A DNA stretch of 9,156 nucleotides from contig PUNI01000550.1 of NCBI GenBank assembly GCA_003551745.1, forward strand, positions 1 to 9,156. Direction: 5' to 3'. The stretch is from Paracoccaceae bacterium (GTDB taxonomy: Bacteria; Pseudomonadota; Alphaproteobacteria; Rhodobacterales; Rhodobacteraceae). A program made the position numbers and the translations under genes. Within the stretch, counting starts at the first letter, position 1. Every line of letters begins with the position of its first letter. Of this stretch, positions 1 to 5,218 are shown in pieces. The notes under the pieces were generated by a model. That model searched no databases and was not told the origin of the DNA. It saw nothing but the letters and a program-made list of their open reading frames with translations.

Positions 1-222
1 CACGGCACAGATTGCGTCGCCCTCGGCCAGCGGGCGCGGCACCAGCATGAGGCGGCCCTTGCCGACCAGCGCCCGCAGTTCCGGCAGCGCATCGGCCGCA
101 TAGACCGCGATCCGCGCCTCGGTCTTCAGAAGCAGACGCAGCTTGGCGAGCGCCACCGCGCCACCGCCGGACACCACGACGCGATGCCCACGCAGATTGC
201 GAAAGACGGGGAAGTGGCGCAT
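1..222 (-). CDS. cysG: Siroheme synthase / precorrin-2 dehydrogenase, N-terminal part (partial)
   Basis: The reading frame runs leftward from an ATG at 222 to the window edge without a stop, giving the first 74 residues. The protein opens MRHFPVFRNLRGHRVVVSGGG, typical of the NAD-binding Rossmann domain of CysG/Met8/SirC: a short beta strand, then the dinucleotide-binding GGG turn (residues 19-21), then a helix with AVALAKLRLLL. Known family role: NAD-dependent oxidation of precorrin-2 to sirohydrochlorin and iron insertion to give siroheme, the cofactor of assimilatory sulfite and nitrite reductases, in the cytoplasm. A Shine-Dalgarno-like GAGGT sits 5 bases before the ATG on the minus strand, which supports this start. 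Whether the C-terminal methyltransferase domain of full CysG is present cannot be seen, so a stand-alone SirC/Met8-type dehydrogenase is the alternative. The gene upstream, the permease, is codirectional but 193 bp away, so cysG probably has its own promoter. Confidence 0.88.
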   Translation of the reverse strand, partial: MRHFPVFRNLRGHRVVVSGGGAVALAKLRLLLKTEARIAVYAADALPELRALVGKGRLMLVPRPLAEGDAICAV

Positions 223-255
223 GGCGGACCTCGCAGATTGCTGTCCGCGAGCATT

Positions 256-300
256 GGGATATTTTTCCTTTTTTGGCAATTACTGCGGAAGAAATAGGCA
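256..300 (-). promoter_or_regulatory. AT-rich island ahead of cysG, probable promoter/regulator region
   Basis: This is the only clearly AT-rich stretch in the window. It lies 34-78 bases upstream of the cysG ATG. It contains GGATATTTTTCC (257-268), an imperfect dyad, followed by a T-run and GGCAATTACTGC. On the minus strand a TTGCCA hexamer and A-rich stretches could serve a sigma-70 promoter, but I cannot fix -35 and -10 with confidence. AT-rich imperfect dyads of this kind suit Lrp/AsnC-type regulators, which is a guess. The rest of the 223-415 gap holds a GCGCG-GAA-CGCGC mini-hairpin (355-367) with no U-run and nothing else recognised. Confidence 0.4.
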
Positions 301-415
301 CGTGATCAGCCTGAATGGCTCTCTTGGAGACGTAAATTCTGGCACGCGCGGTCAGCGCGGAACGCGCGGCCCATGGGTCGGGCGAAACACGGCCCTTGTC
401 CCGCGACAGCGCCGC

Positions 416-1807
416 TCAGAAGCTGCCGAAGACGGTGCCCAGCACGATCAGGGCCACCAGGGCGAGGATCGGGATCACGACCGCCACCACCGCGATATCG
501 CCATAGGCGTCGCGGTGGCTCAGCCCGCAGATGGTCAGCAGAGTGATCACTGCGCCGTTGTGCGGAAGCGCGTCGAGCCCGCCCGTCGCCACCGCCGTCA
601 CCCGGTGCAGCAGTTCGGGCGAGATGCCGGCGGCCTGACCCATCTCCAGATAGGTCTCCCCCAGCGTCGACAGGGCGATGGACATTCCGCCCGAGGCCGA
701 GCCGGTCATCCCGGCCAGCAGGCTGGTGCCGATGGCGAGCGAGATCAGCGGGTTGTCGCCGCCGACGGTGACGACCCAGTCGCGGATCAGCCCGAAGGCG
801 GCCAGCGAGGCCATCACCGCCCCGAAGCCGACGAGGCTTGCGGTGTTGAAGATCGGCTTCAGCGAATCCTTGGCGCCCGCGTCGAGCGTCGCGCCCAGCC
901 GGTCCCAAAGCCGGCGCAGGTTGAGCGCCACCAGGGCGATGCTGGCGAGGGTCAGCGCGGCGGTGACCGACCAGACCCCGCGCACCGCGCCGACATCGGT
1001 CTCGCCATATTCCGGCAGGGCGAGATAGCTGGTGTCCATGGCCGGGATCACCACGAAGGTGAAGGCGAGGTTCAGGAGCAGGACCAGCACGAGCGGCGCC
1101 GCCGCGACAAGCAGCCCCGGCGGGGTGTCCGGCGTCTCGGCGGCGTCCTCGGCCAGATCGCTGCCGTATCCGGGTCCGAGGGCGCGGGCGCGGCGTTCGA
1201 GCCAGGCCCAGCCGAGACCGAGCATCAGCGCGCCCGTCAGGATCCCGAGCCCCGGCGCCGCGAAGGGCGTGGTGCCGAAATAGGGCATGGGGATCGCGTT
1301 CTGGATCGCGGGGGTGCCGGGCAGCGCGGTCATGGTGAAGGTGAAGGCACCCAGCGCGATGGTGGCCGGGATCAGCACCTTCGGCAGATCGGCCTCGCGA
1401 AACAGCGCCGAGGCGATCGGCCAGACCGCGAAGGCGACGACGAAGAGCGACACTCCGCCATAGGTCATCACCGCGCAGGACAGGATCACCGCCAGGATCG
1501 CCCGCTGCGGCCCGAGCCCGCGGATGATGCCGTCGGCCAGCACCCGCGCCGAGCCCGACGCCTCCATCAGCTTGCCGAACACCGCCCCCAGCAGGAACAG
1601 CGGGAAGAACTGGATGATGAACCCGCCCGTCGCCTCCATGAAGATCTGGGTATAGGTGGCCAGCAGCGGGCCGCCCTCGGCCAGCAGGACCGCCAGCACC
1701 GCCAGGGCGGGGGTGAGCAGCAGAAGGCTGACACCGCGATAGGCCAGATACATGAGTGCGGCGAGCGCAAGCGCGATGACCGCAATGCCGATGACCGATG
1801 CGTCCAT
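416..1807 (-). CDS. GntP-family proton-coupled hydroxy-acid permease (gluconate or 3-hydroxybutyrate type)
   Basis: This 463-residue inner-membrane protein consists largely of hydrophobic segments (about 5-22, 27-44, 62-80, 103-132, 145-160, 185-203, 232-255, 277-296, 322-340, 353-368, 435-460). It carries the GntP/COG2610 hallmarks GMTGSASGGMSIAL (365-378) near the C-terminus and GLDALPHNGAVITLL (410-424). A charged cytoplasmic or periplasmic loop lies near 204-230. Known family role: proton symport of gluconate and related hydroxy-acids; some members are annotated as D-beta-hydroxybutyrate permeases. Its position beside a phasin and phaC makes 3-hydroxybutyrate a reasonable substrate guess, but the sequence alone does not fix the substrate. 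The ATG at 1807 is preceded by GGAAGGGG at good spacing. An upstream in-frame extension of 59 residues is Cys/Arg/Pro-rich, not membrane-like, and was rejected. A promoter and a perfect palindrome lie just upstream (1860-1901). Confidence 0.85.
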   Translation of the reverse strand: MDASVIGIAVIALALAALMYLAYRGVSLLLLTPALAVLAVLLAEGGPLLATYTQIFMEATGGFIIQFFPLFLLGAVFGKLMEASGSARVLADGIIRGLGPQRAILAVILSCAVMTYGGVSLFVVAFAVWPIASALFREADLPKVLIPATIALGAFTFTMTALPGTPAIQNAIPMPYFGTTPFAAPGLGILTGALMLGLGWAWLERRARALGPGYGSDLAEDAAETPDTPPGLLVAAAPLVLVLLLNLAFTFVVIPAMDTSYLALPEYGETDVGAVRGVWSVTAALTLASIALVALNLRRLWDRLGATLDAGAKDSLKPIFNTASLVGFGAVMASLAAFGLIRDWVVTVGGDNPLISLAIGTSLLAGMTGSASGGMSIALSTLGETYLEMGQAAGISPELLHRVTAVATGGLDALPHNGAVITLLTICGLSHRDAYGDIAVVAVVIPILALVALIVLGTVFGSF

Positions 1808-1859
1808 GGGTGCCCCTTCCGCCGCCGTCGCTGCCGGCCTCCGTCGGCCGGTGCCGTTC

Positions 1860-1872
1860 GCTGCAGTGCAGC
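1860..1872. promoter_or_regulatory. Perfect palindrome GCTGCA-G-TGCAGC, PhaR-type operator candidate
   Basis: The 13 bases form a perfect inverted repeat and contain CTGC-AGT-GCAG, which fits the CTGC-N3-GCAG motif I recall being reported for the PHA regulator PhaR of Rhodobacter sphaeroides. It lies 53-65 bases before the permease ATG and on top of the predicted transcription start, a position suited to a repressor. No phaR gene is in the window. Confidence 0.45.
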
Positions 1873-1901
1873 AAGCTAGAAGGGAGAGGCGGACGGCGCA
1901 A
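1873..1901 (-). promoter_or_regulatory. Candidate sigma-70 promoter of the GntP-type permease
   Basis: On the minus strand a TTGCGC hexamer (1896-1901) is followed after 17 bp by TAGCTT (1873-1878). Each matches the consensus at 3 of 6 positions, including the most conserved TTG and TA...T bases. Predicted start of transcription is near 1866, leaving a leader of about 60 bases before the ATG at 1807. The match is modest, so this is a candidate only. Confidence 0.4.
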
Positions 1902-1987
1902 CCGGGCTTCTCGGGCGCGCAAGATGGTTCGGGACCGCGCGCGCTCGCCAGCGTCCGACGCGACGCCGTCGGGCCGCGGCACAACGC

Positions 1988-2062
1988 CCACCCGCCAGGC
2001 TCAGGCGGGCGGTTTCCTGTCAGTGACGCACGCGGCAGCCCCGGCGCGGCCCCGGGCCGGGG
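1988..2062 (-). terminator. Two GC-rich hairpins downstream of the phasin gene, possible transcript end
   Basis: Reading the minus strand after the phasin stop at 2102, the first hairpin has perfect 7-bp arms (CCCCGGC at 2039-2045 and GCCGGGG at 2056-2062, 10-base loop). The second has 9-bp arms (1988-1996 and 2004-2012, loop 1997-2003) whose one imperfect position is a G-U wobble on minus-strand RNA but a mismatch on plus-strand RNA, so it fits minus transcription better. Neither is followed by a real U-run, so a Rho-assisted or processing-protective 3' structure is more likely than a classic intrinsic terminator. The remainder of the 294-base gap (1808-2101) shows only the permease promoter region. 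Confidence 0.35.
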
Positions 2063-2101
2063 AGCGCCTGAGCTGTTGCCCGCCGCAGCCGGCTTGCGCG
2101 G

Positions 2102-2536
2102 CTATGCGGCCTTTCCGCCGGCCTCGGCGGCCGCTGCCCCCTGCGCCTCGGCCGCCTCGACGCCGCCCTGCACCATGTGGGAGGTGCAGGTGAAGAACAG
2201 ATGCAGCCCCTCCTGCGCGTCCTTCGACAGGCGCTCTGCGGAATGGCTGCACCACTCGCCGACGAGCCTTTGCGCCTCGGCGGGATCCTCGGCGCCGTTC
2301 TCGGCAATTCGCCCGGCGGCGTCCACGGCGCTTCGTGCAGCCTCGTGCCGGCGCTGGAACCAGTGGCGCGCGAAGACCTCGACCTCGTCGAGAATGCGGT
2401 CCTGGGTCTCGAACATCCTGCGCATCGCCGGGGCCATCGTCGGCGCCATCGCTGGGGCGGCGGGAAGCCTGCCCATCGCCGGCATGGCCTTCAGCCAGGC
2501 GGAGAAGGGATCGGTGCGTTCGGCTGTCTTGGGCAT
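2102..2536 (-). CDS. Phasin-like PHA granule-associated protein
   Basis: This 144-residue protein has no signal peptide or membrane segment. Residues 1-40 are Met/Pro/Ala-rich (repeated PAM, APTM, PAM). From about 41 to 128 it is predicted to be helical and amphipathic, with Phe/Trp anchors (FARHWF at 55-60, EWCSH at 94-98, LFF at 113-115), and it ends in an Ala/Glu/Gly-rich tail. Small size, helical amphipathic core and position directly downstream of phaC all fit the phasin family, proteins that coat polyhydroxyalkanoate granules in the cytoplasm, limit their coalescence and help the synthase. I recognise the family type, not a specific named member. The start ATG at 2536 has a strong AGGAGG 5 bases upstream. 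An alternative frame reaching 2552 is a composition artefact. The 163 bp to phaC carry an FNR-like promoter and a leader hairpin, so it probably has its own transcript. Confidence 0.65.
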   Translation of the reverse strand: MPKTAERTDPFSAWLKAMPAMGRLPAAPAMAPTMAPAMRRMFETQDRILDEVEVFARHWFQRRHEAARSAVDAAGRIAENGAEDPAEAQRLVGEWCSHSAERLSKDAQEGLHLFFTCTSHMVQGGVEAAEAQGAAAAEAGGKAA

Positions 2537-2597
2537 GGGTACCTCCTGTCACATGGGCAGGCCCGACTGAACGACCGGCCGCCCGGGAAACGCGGTG

Positions 2598-2617
2598 CCG
2601 CGGGTTAACTCCCGCGG
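2598..2617 (-). promoter_or_regulatory. Hairpin in the predicted phasin leader
   Basis: Perfect 7-bp arms CCGCGGG (2598-2604) and CCCGCGG (2611-2617) enclose a 6-base loop, TTAACT on the plus strand. No U-run follows on either strand within a few bases, so a standard intrinsic terminator for phaC is unlikely. If transcription starts near 2632 the hairpin lies in the phasin 5' leader, about 60 bases before its ATG, where it could stabilise the mRNA or protect the leader. Confidence 0.45.
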
Positions 2618-2638
2618 ACCGATTCGGGTGGAGCCGGC

Positions 2639-2680
2639 AGCATAGGGGCTGCGGTGGCCGGCGACCTTGACATGGGTCAG
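2639..2680 (-). promoter_or_regulatory. Candidate class II FNR-type promoter of the phasin gene
   Basis: TTGAC-ATGG-GTCAG (2667-2680) matches the FNR/FnrL box TTGAY-N4-RTCAA at 9 of 10 fixed bases. On the minus strand a TATGCT -10 hexamer (2639-2644, 4 of 6) follows, with the box centre 32 bp from the hexamer centre. This puts the box at -41.5 relative to a predicted start at 2632, the canonical class II position. The phasin ATG is 96 bases further on. The box lies only 20 bases past the phaC stop. Confidence 0.5.
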
Positions 2681-2699
2681 GACGCCGCAGCCCGGGCCC

Positions 2700-4505
2700 C
2701 TAGCGCTGCAACACGTAGCTGCCAGGGGCAGGCGCGCCGGCGCGATAGGGGCCGTCGGGCGTTCCCATCGGCGGCGGCGCCACCTCGCCGCCGGACTTCG
2801 CGCGCAGCCACTCCGCCAGCGCCGGCCACCAGGAGCCGTCACGTGTTTCGGCCGTCTCCGGCCAGTTCTCGGGCGGCAGGTAGCGCCCGGCCTCGGGCCG
2901 GGTGAGAATGCGGAAGTGGCGCCCCTCCCGTCCCGGCTCGCTGACGATCCCGGCATTGTGCCCGCCTTTGGTGAGCACGAAGGTCAGCTCGCTGTCGGTC
3001 AGCAGATGCAGCTTGAACACCGAATGCCAGGGCGCGATGTGGTCGGAGGTGGTGGCGACACAGAAGATCGGATGCTCGATGTCGCTCAGCGCCACCGGCC
3101 CGCCGCCGATGCGGAACTGCCCCTGCGCCAGCTTGTTGCCGAGATAGAAGATGCGCAGATACTCGCTGTGCATCCGGCAGGGCATCCGCGTGGCATCGGC
3201 GTTCCAGGCCATCAGGTCGAACATGGGGGCACGGTCTCCGAGCAGATACTCGCGCACGTAGCGGGACCAGACCAGATCGTTGGAGCGCAGGAGCTGGAAC
3301 GCACCGGCCATCTGCTTGGTGTCCAGATAGCCCTGATCCCACATCATGTTCTCGAGGAAGGCGACCTCGCTTTCGGAGATGAAGAGCTGCAGTTCGCCCG
3401 CCTCCTCGAAATCGGTCTGGGTCGCGAGCAGCGTCATCCCGGCGAGGCGGTCGTCGCGGTCCCGGGCCATCTGCGCGGCCTTCGCCGCCAGAAGCGTGCC
3501 GCCGAGGCAGTAGCCGAGCGCCTGCACCTTCGCGCCGTCGCAGATCGTCGTAACCGCGTCGAGCGCTGTGGCCAGCGCGTCGAGATAATCGTCGAGGCCG
3601 AGATCGCGGTCTGCCCCGGTCGGGTTGCGCCAGGAGATGCAGAAGACGGTGAAGCCCTGCCCCACCAGCCAGCGCACCAGCGAATTCTCCGCCGACAGAT
3701 CGAGGATGTAGTATTTCATGATCCAGGCCGGCACGATCAGGATCGGCTCGGCCGCCACCCGCTCGGTCGTCGGGGCATACTGGATCAGCTCCATCAGATG
3801 GGTGCGGCAGACCACCCGGCCCTCGGTGCAGGCAACCTCGTGGCCGGGACGGAAGGCCTCGGCGCCGATCGGCGGCTTGCCCGAGATCGCCCGCTCCCAA
3901 TCCTCCATGAGGTTCTGCGCGCCGCGCAGGAAGTTTTGGCCGCCCTCGGCCAGGGCGACCCGGCTGACCTCAGGGTTGGTGAGCGGAAAATTCGCGGGCG
4001 ACAGGATGTCGAGCAGCTGGCGGACGGTGAAGGACACCACCTGCTCCTCGCGCCGCGACAGCCCGTCGATGCCGTTGGTGGCGTTGTACCACCATTGCTG
4101 GGTAAGCAGGAAACCCTGATAGATCATCGCATAGGGCCAGGCGTTCCAGCCGTCGTCGTCGAAGCGCCGGTCGCTGGGGAGCGGAGCGATGCAGGGCGGG
4201 GTTTCCGGGTCGCGCAGGCGCTGTCCGGCATGAACGGCGAGCCGTGCGGACTTGCGCGCGGCCTTCTCGACGAGGGCAAGCTGCTTGCCCGGCGCACCGG
4301 CGAGATGCAGGCCCCAGGACAGGAAGGTGGTCGCAAGGCCGAACGGCGTGATTCCCAGTGTGAAACGCGCCATGTGGGCCTTCACGGCGCGATCGAGGCT
4401 TTCGGTGCTGTAGCGGTCGGGTTCGCTCATGGGGTCGAGCGGCCCGAACTCCGGCGAGGCGGCAGGCGGATCCTCGAGCCGGCTGGCTGCATTGTTGTGG
4501 CGCAT
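2700..4505 (-). CDS. phaC: Polyhydroxyalkanoate synthase, class I type with PHBC_N extension
   Basis: This 601-residue cytoplasmic enzyme polymerises (R)-3-hydroxyacyl-CoA into polyhydroxyalkanoate on the granule surface. Residues about 34-80 resemble the PHBC_N segment (SLDRAVKAHMARFTLGITP, then APGKQLALVEKA). The PhaC N-domain follows (about 110-280), then the alpha/beta-hydrolase core. The lipase-like box GYCLGG (331-336) supplies nucleophile Cys333, with Asp488 in TTSDHIAPW and His516 in GGHNAGIVSEP completing the triad. The C-terminus shows the usual PPPMG...APGSYVLQ ending. Length is normal for this subgroup. The ATG at 4505 has GGGGAGA 5 bases upstream; a 56-residue in-frame extension to 4673 was rejected because it is low-complexity and crosses the FNR-like box. 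The phasin lies 163 bp downstream. phaA, phaB, phaZ and phaR are absent here, so this may be a secondary synthase locus. Confidence 0.95.
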   Translation of the reverse strand: MRHNNAASRLEDPPAASPEFGPLDPMSEPDRYSTESLDRAVKAHMARFTLGITPFGLATTFLSWGLHLAGAPGKQLALVEKAARKSARLAVHAGQRLRDPETPPCIAPLPSDRRFDDDGWNAWPYAMIYQGFLLTQQWWYNATNGIDGLSRREEQVVSFTVRQLLDILSPANFPLTNPEVSRVALAEGGQNFLRGAQNLMEDWERAISGKPPIGAEAFRPGHEVACTEGRVVCRTHLMELIQYAPTTERVAAEPILIVPAWIMKYYILDLSAENSLVRWLVGQGFTVFCISWRNPTGADRDLGLDDYLDALATALDAVTTICDGAKVQALGYCLGGTLLAAKAAQMARDRDDRLAGMTLLATQTDFEEAGELQLFISESEVAFLENMMWDQGYLDTKQMAGAFQLLRSNDLVWSRYVREYLLGDRAPMFDLMAWNADATRMPCRMHSEYLRIFYLGNKLAQGQFRIGGGPVALSDIEHPIFCVATTSDHIAPWHSVFKLHLLTDSELTFVLTKGGHNAGIVSEPGREGRHFRILTRPEAGRYLPPENWPETAETRDGSWWPALAEWLRAKSGGEVAPPPMGTPDGPYRAGAPAPGSYVLQR

Positions 4506-4584
4506 CGGTGTCTCCCCTACCCGGTGGCGCGACATTTTGGCGCGGTTTCGCCACCCTGTCTGCCATCCATGCTGCGTTGCCGCA

Positions 4585-4598
4585 TTGACTCGGATCAA
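4585..4598. promoter_or_regulatory. FNR/FnrL-type box TTGAC-TCGG-ATCAA
   Basis: The site matches all ten fixed positions of TTGAY-N4-RTCAA. It is centred 86 bases before the phaC ATG on the minus strand. On the plus strand a CGTAAT hexamer (4621-4626, 4 of 6 to TATAAT) is centred exactly 32 bp away, the class II spacing, giving a start near 4633 reading toward the HTH gene. The same test on the minus strand finds only CAGACA (2 of 6), so which gene it controls is open. Confidence 0.6.
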
Positions 4599-4712
4599 GC
4601 CCGGCCGGCCCGCCGCTGGGCGTAATTGCCTGCCCGCCCGTGGGCGTGACGGCGCATGACAACCGCCCGGCATTGCGGCGACGGGCGCTCACGCTGCGGT
4701 TGCATTGGGCAG

Positions 4713-4733
4713 TGCCGCGATTGCATCGCGGCA
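4713..4733. repeat. Inverted repeat TGCCGCGA-TTGCA-TCGCGGCA
   Basis: Perfect 8-bp arms (4713-4720 and 4726-4733) surround a 5-base spacer in the divergent phaC/HTH spacer. No U-run follows on either strand, so it is not a clear terminator. It could be a regulator site or a structured leader element. Confidence 0.5.
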
Positions 4734-4837
4734 AGTACCCACAACGCCGCATCTGGAATCGGACGCAGCACCCTCCGGATGTGGTAGGTTCCCGATCTGA
4801 AGATGCGTGGGCACGGGGGACGGATTCGCGGGGCTTC

Positions 4838-4855
4838 GCCCTGCCGCGGCAGGGC
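4838..4855. promoter_or_regulatory. 18-bp perfect palindrome GCCCTGCCGCGGCAGGGC
   Basis: Every base pairs with its symmetric partner. The palindrome ends 20 bases before the ATG of the small HTH gene and about 10 bases before its GGAGAAGG ribosome site. As DNA it could be an operator, perhaps for the HTH protein itself. As RNA it would fold into a 7-bp stem with a CGCG loop near the ribosome site. A competing small stem (4831-4833 with 4839-4841, loop CTTCG) overlaps its left arm. Confidence 0.5.
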
Positions 4856-4875
4856 ATCAGCGACGGAGAAGGCCG

Positions 4876-5139
4876 ATGGATAACCGGGTGTTTTCTGAGA
4901 AGGGTGCGGTCAGCTCGATCAGGATCTGGGCCACCGAGATCCTGGGCCCGATGCCGGGTGCGTCGTTGCGCGCGCTGTCCGACCTCGGGCTGAACGATGC
5001 GGAACTGGCGCGGTATCTTCGGGTCACGCCCCGGCAGGTGCAGCGCATGCGCCGCTGCTTCGGTCTGCCCGGAAGCGTTCCGGGGCCGGACGCCACGATC
5101 CGACGCCCCATCGGCCCGCGGCTGGTTGCCAAGGCCTGA
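4876..5139 (+). CDS. Small helix-turn-helix-like protein of unknown function
   Basis: This 87-residue, basic protein has no signal peptide or membrane segment. Residues 33-62 (LSDLGLNDAELARYLRVTPRQVQRMRR...) have the helix-turn-helix pattern: an initial helix, the ELARYLRV segment with Ala at the expected tight-packing position, a turn at TP, and an Arg/Gln-rich recognition helix. The tail after residue 64 is Gly/Pro/Arg-rich and looks unstructured. I do not recognise a named family. Small HTH proteins of this type occur as conserved hypothetical genes in alphaproteobacteria. The ATG at 4876 has GGAGAAGG close upstream; an in-frame start at 4807 would run through the palindrome and give an Arg-rich, unlikely N-terminus. 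It is followed 79 bp later by serB, which appears to have its own promoter. A DNA-binding, possibly autoregulatory, role is inferred from the motif and the palindrome upstream only. Confidence 0.7.
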   Translation: MDNRVFSEKGAVSSIRIWATEILGPMPGASLRALSDLGLNDAELARYLRVTPRQVQRMRRCFGLPGSVPGPDATIRRPIGPRLVAKA

Positions 5140-5157
5140 ACGGCGTTTTCGGCCACA

Positions 5158-5187
5158 TGGACATGGTCCCGGCGCCAGCCTAGGCTG
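5158..5187 (+). promoter_or_regulatory. Candidate sigma-70 promoter of serB
   Basis: TGGACA (5158-5163, 5 of 6 to TTGACA) is followed after exactly 17 bp by TAGGCT (5181-5186). The predicted start lies near 5193, giving a 26-base leader before the serB ATG. The -10 element lies within a 12-bp perfect palindrome, CAGCCTAGGCTG (5176-5187), which may be coincidental. The position favours the ATG at 5219 over upstream in-frame starts. Confidence 0.55.
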
Positions 5188-5218
5188 CGAGACATTCCGC
5201 AAGCCACGCACCGAGCCC

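Larger units (their letters stand above)
4506..4875. other. 370-base divergent intergenic region between phaC and the HTH gene
   Basis: No convincing coding sequence is seen here. From left to right it holds the phaC ribosome site, a weak CAAAAT -10-like hexamer on the minus strand (4534-4539), CTGCGTTGCCG (4572-4582, one base off CTGC-N3-GCAG), a perfect FNR-type box (4585-4598), a plus-strand CGTAAT hexamer (4621-4626), an 8-bp-stem hairpin (4713-4733), and an 18-bp palindrome (4838-4855) ahead of the ribosome site of the HTH gene. The stretch 4740-4825 shows nothing I can name. Confidence 0.6.

Noticed and set aside
143..1879. Plus-strand 578-codon open frame opposite the permease gene
   Set aside because: It is antisense to a clear membrane protein, is rich in Arg/Gln/Asp/His/Gly with no domain, and is typical of GC-rich shadow frames.
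2719..2731. CTGCC-AGG-GGCAG dyad near the 3' end of phaC
   Set aside because: It lies in coding DNA and has N5 rather than N3 between CTGC and GCAG, so it does not fit the PhaR-type motif.
2667..4625. Plus-strand 652-codon open frame opposite phaC
   Set aside because: phaC has full catalytic motifs on the other strand; this frame is low-complexity, has no recognisable fold and crosses intergenic DNA.
4506..4673. 56-residue N-terminal extension of PhaC
   Set aside because: It is Arg/Pro/Gly-rich and crosses the FNR-type box; the ATG at 4505 has a good ribosome site.
4997..5218. N-terminal extension of SerB from an upstream ATG
   Set aside because: It overlaps the HTH gene in another frame and is not SerB-like; a good promoter at 5158-5186 lies inside it.
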